Source of the DNA: Narthecium ossifragum
Taxonomy: Eukaryota > Streptophyta > Magnoliopsida > Dioscoreales > Nartheciaceae
Reading direction: 5' to 3'
Assembly (NCBI GenBank): GCA_963920575.1
Contig: OY986963.1
Span: 658,896-722,895, forward strand
DNA: 64,000 bases
In this document: positions 62,848-64,000 of the stretch, one piece after another
How positions within the stretch are numbered: the first letter of the stretch is position 1
Layout: each line of letters begins with the position of its first letter
Made by a program: the position numbers and the translations under genes
The notes under the pieces: generated by a model
Told to the model about the DNA's origin: nothing
The model's input: only the letters and a program-made list of their open reading frames with translations
The model's database searches: none

Positions 62848-64000
62848 TAAGGGAGAAAGACAAAAAGCAAATGTCAAAAGTGAAGATATTAGTTTGTGAA
62901 AAGCATAGCAGATCGCACTCACAGATTGACAAAATGAATCTAGTAAGACACTGGAACTGACAATGCCAATATGATGTCTGAGGAAGGCGTGAAATGTGAG
63001 TCAATAAAAAACTGCACTCACACCAACAATCAACAAAAAAAACCAGAATAATTCTTTCTCGCATGCTATTTAAAACAGGTGAAACACTCCAAGATGGACT
63101 AGCCTTTTTCAGGACGTTATCATGCAACAGCCTAAAGCATTAATACCAACCCAAGTCCCTTTATAATGTGAAGTCCAATAACAGATGCAGAGACTCTTTG
63201 ATATAGCCGCAGAATTTCAATATAAAAGACTATGCCGCTCGAAGGCAAAAAGAGACCAGACCACAGAGAATCTATAATGCCCTTATATCCTTTGCACACA
63301 GAGCAACCATTGTATGACATAGCTCTGGAATTTTATTGGATATAGGATGTTAACTGTGGAAAGGAGAGCAGCTTCCAAAAAAGACTAGCCTCTCTTCCAT
63401 GGATAATTTAACTTTATAAGATATATTTTCAAGACTCTTGCAAGTTGAATCATAGCTGATAAGCATGCATTCTTAGTAAATGGAAGTGATTCAGAAAATG
63501 AACTTGCATCTCTCCACATTGATCTGAGGAGAACACAGCATTGCAGTTTCACTTTAAGAAATCAATGCTACCATGGGGTAATTGTTAAATTTTTGGGACA
63601 TGCATAGAATTGTCAGGATCAATACATATAAAGCAGACACTACTAGGTAATTATTAGCAAGATCCAATTGCCCCGAACTAGAAGATGATGACAGAGAACT
63701 TGAATGGCAAGAAATAGATTGGATCTAAATTTCTTCCAACAGAAAGTGTCATATGAAACTATAATCTACATAACTCCTCTACAATGTTTGGTTTCCAAAG
63801 TAGATTTGAATCTGGATCTGATTTCAGTCAGCAGATGCAGTAAATACAGACGTGGGGCCTGCTTAGCCTCTTCCTTTAAGATAATAGATTTTCTAATTCA
63901 CAAAGCTAGTCATTAATTTCCAACTATGACAGGAAAGTAATACCGAAACCATGATCCATTGTCTTTCAAGCTGCCAAAAAAGTCAAGAACACGTCCCACC
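62848..64000 (-). other. Upstream region and leader intron of the methyltransferase gene
   Basis: AT-rich sequence upstream of the leader acceptor. The first leader exon and promoter were not located and may lie beyond the window. No other gene recognised. Confidence 0.5.

Overview
The window is nuclear DNA from a flowering plant, almost certainly a monocot and possibly a palm or relative. The evidence is GC-rich first exons beside AT-rich introns with GT-AG borders, long introns, dense MITE, hAT and LTR debris, and only plant gene families. All exon coordinates are my own reading of splice signals and reading frames. Eleven protein-coding loci are supported: seven complete on the plus strand, two complete on the minus strand, and two incomplete (an EF-hand gene cut by the window edge and a syntaxin gene cut by an assembly gap).

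Layout. 1-5 kb: two tandem paralogues of a small EF-hand membrane-anchor protein; the first has only its last exon here. 6.2-8.5 kb: a TMEM45/DUF716 multi-pass membrane protein. 9.8-12.4 kb: an SYP41/42/43-type Qa-SNARE with its middle exons lost in a run of 200 N. 12.4-20.6 kb: a gene-poor block with nested transposable elements. 21.1-25.8 kb: a growth-regulating factor (GRF) with an intact miR396 site. 27.2-33.5 kb: a 13-exon COLD1/GTG-type protein. 34.2-35.6 kb: an unrecognised coiled-coil protein. 36.6-37.2 kb: an intronless PAM68-like chloroplast protein. 41.3-44.6 kb: a BREVIS RADIX-like gene. 44.8-50.1 kb: a second transposon-rich block flanked by two diverged copies of the 3' flank of the next gene. 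50.1-54.7 kb (minus; leader to about 57 kb): a MAK/MHK-type kinase (CDKF-4-like). 58.2-62.8 kb (minus): a PMT21-like Golgi methyltransferase.

The genes are independent housekeeping or developmental loci, not a pathway or operon. From memory, GRF beside COLD1 matches rice chromosome 4 (OsGRF3 beside COLD1), with a BRX-like gene near by, so the core looks like an old conserved monocot block. I did not find a coordinated undescribed system. The most notable signals are: four PyACGTGGC ABRE elements in front of the second EF-hand gene, and a Ca-binding loop lost in its tandem sister; a threonine at the COLD1 residue linked to rice chilling tolerance; a 77-nt retroposed insert with a poly(A) tail and 15-bp target duplication in the DUF716 3' region; two hAT elements with 8-bp target duplications; two large foldback elements; a small duplication in the kinase gene that copies a splice donor; and the uncharacterised coiled-coil gene.
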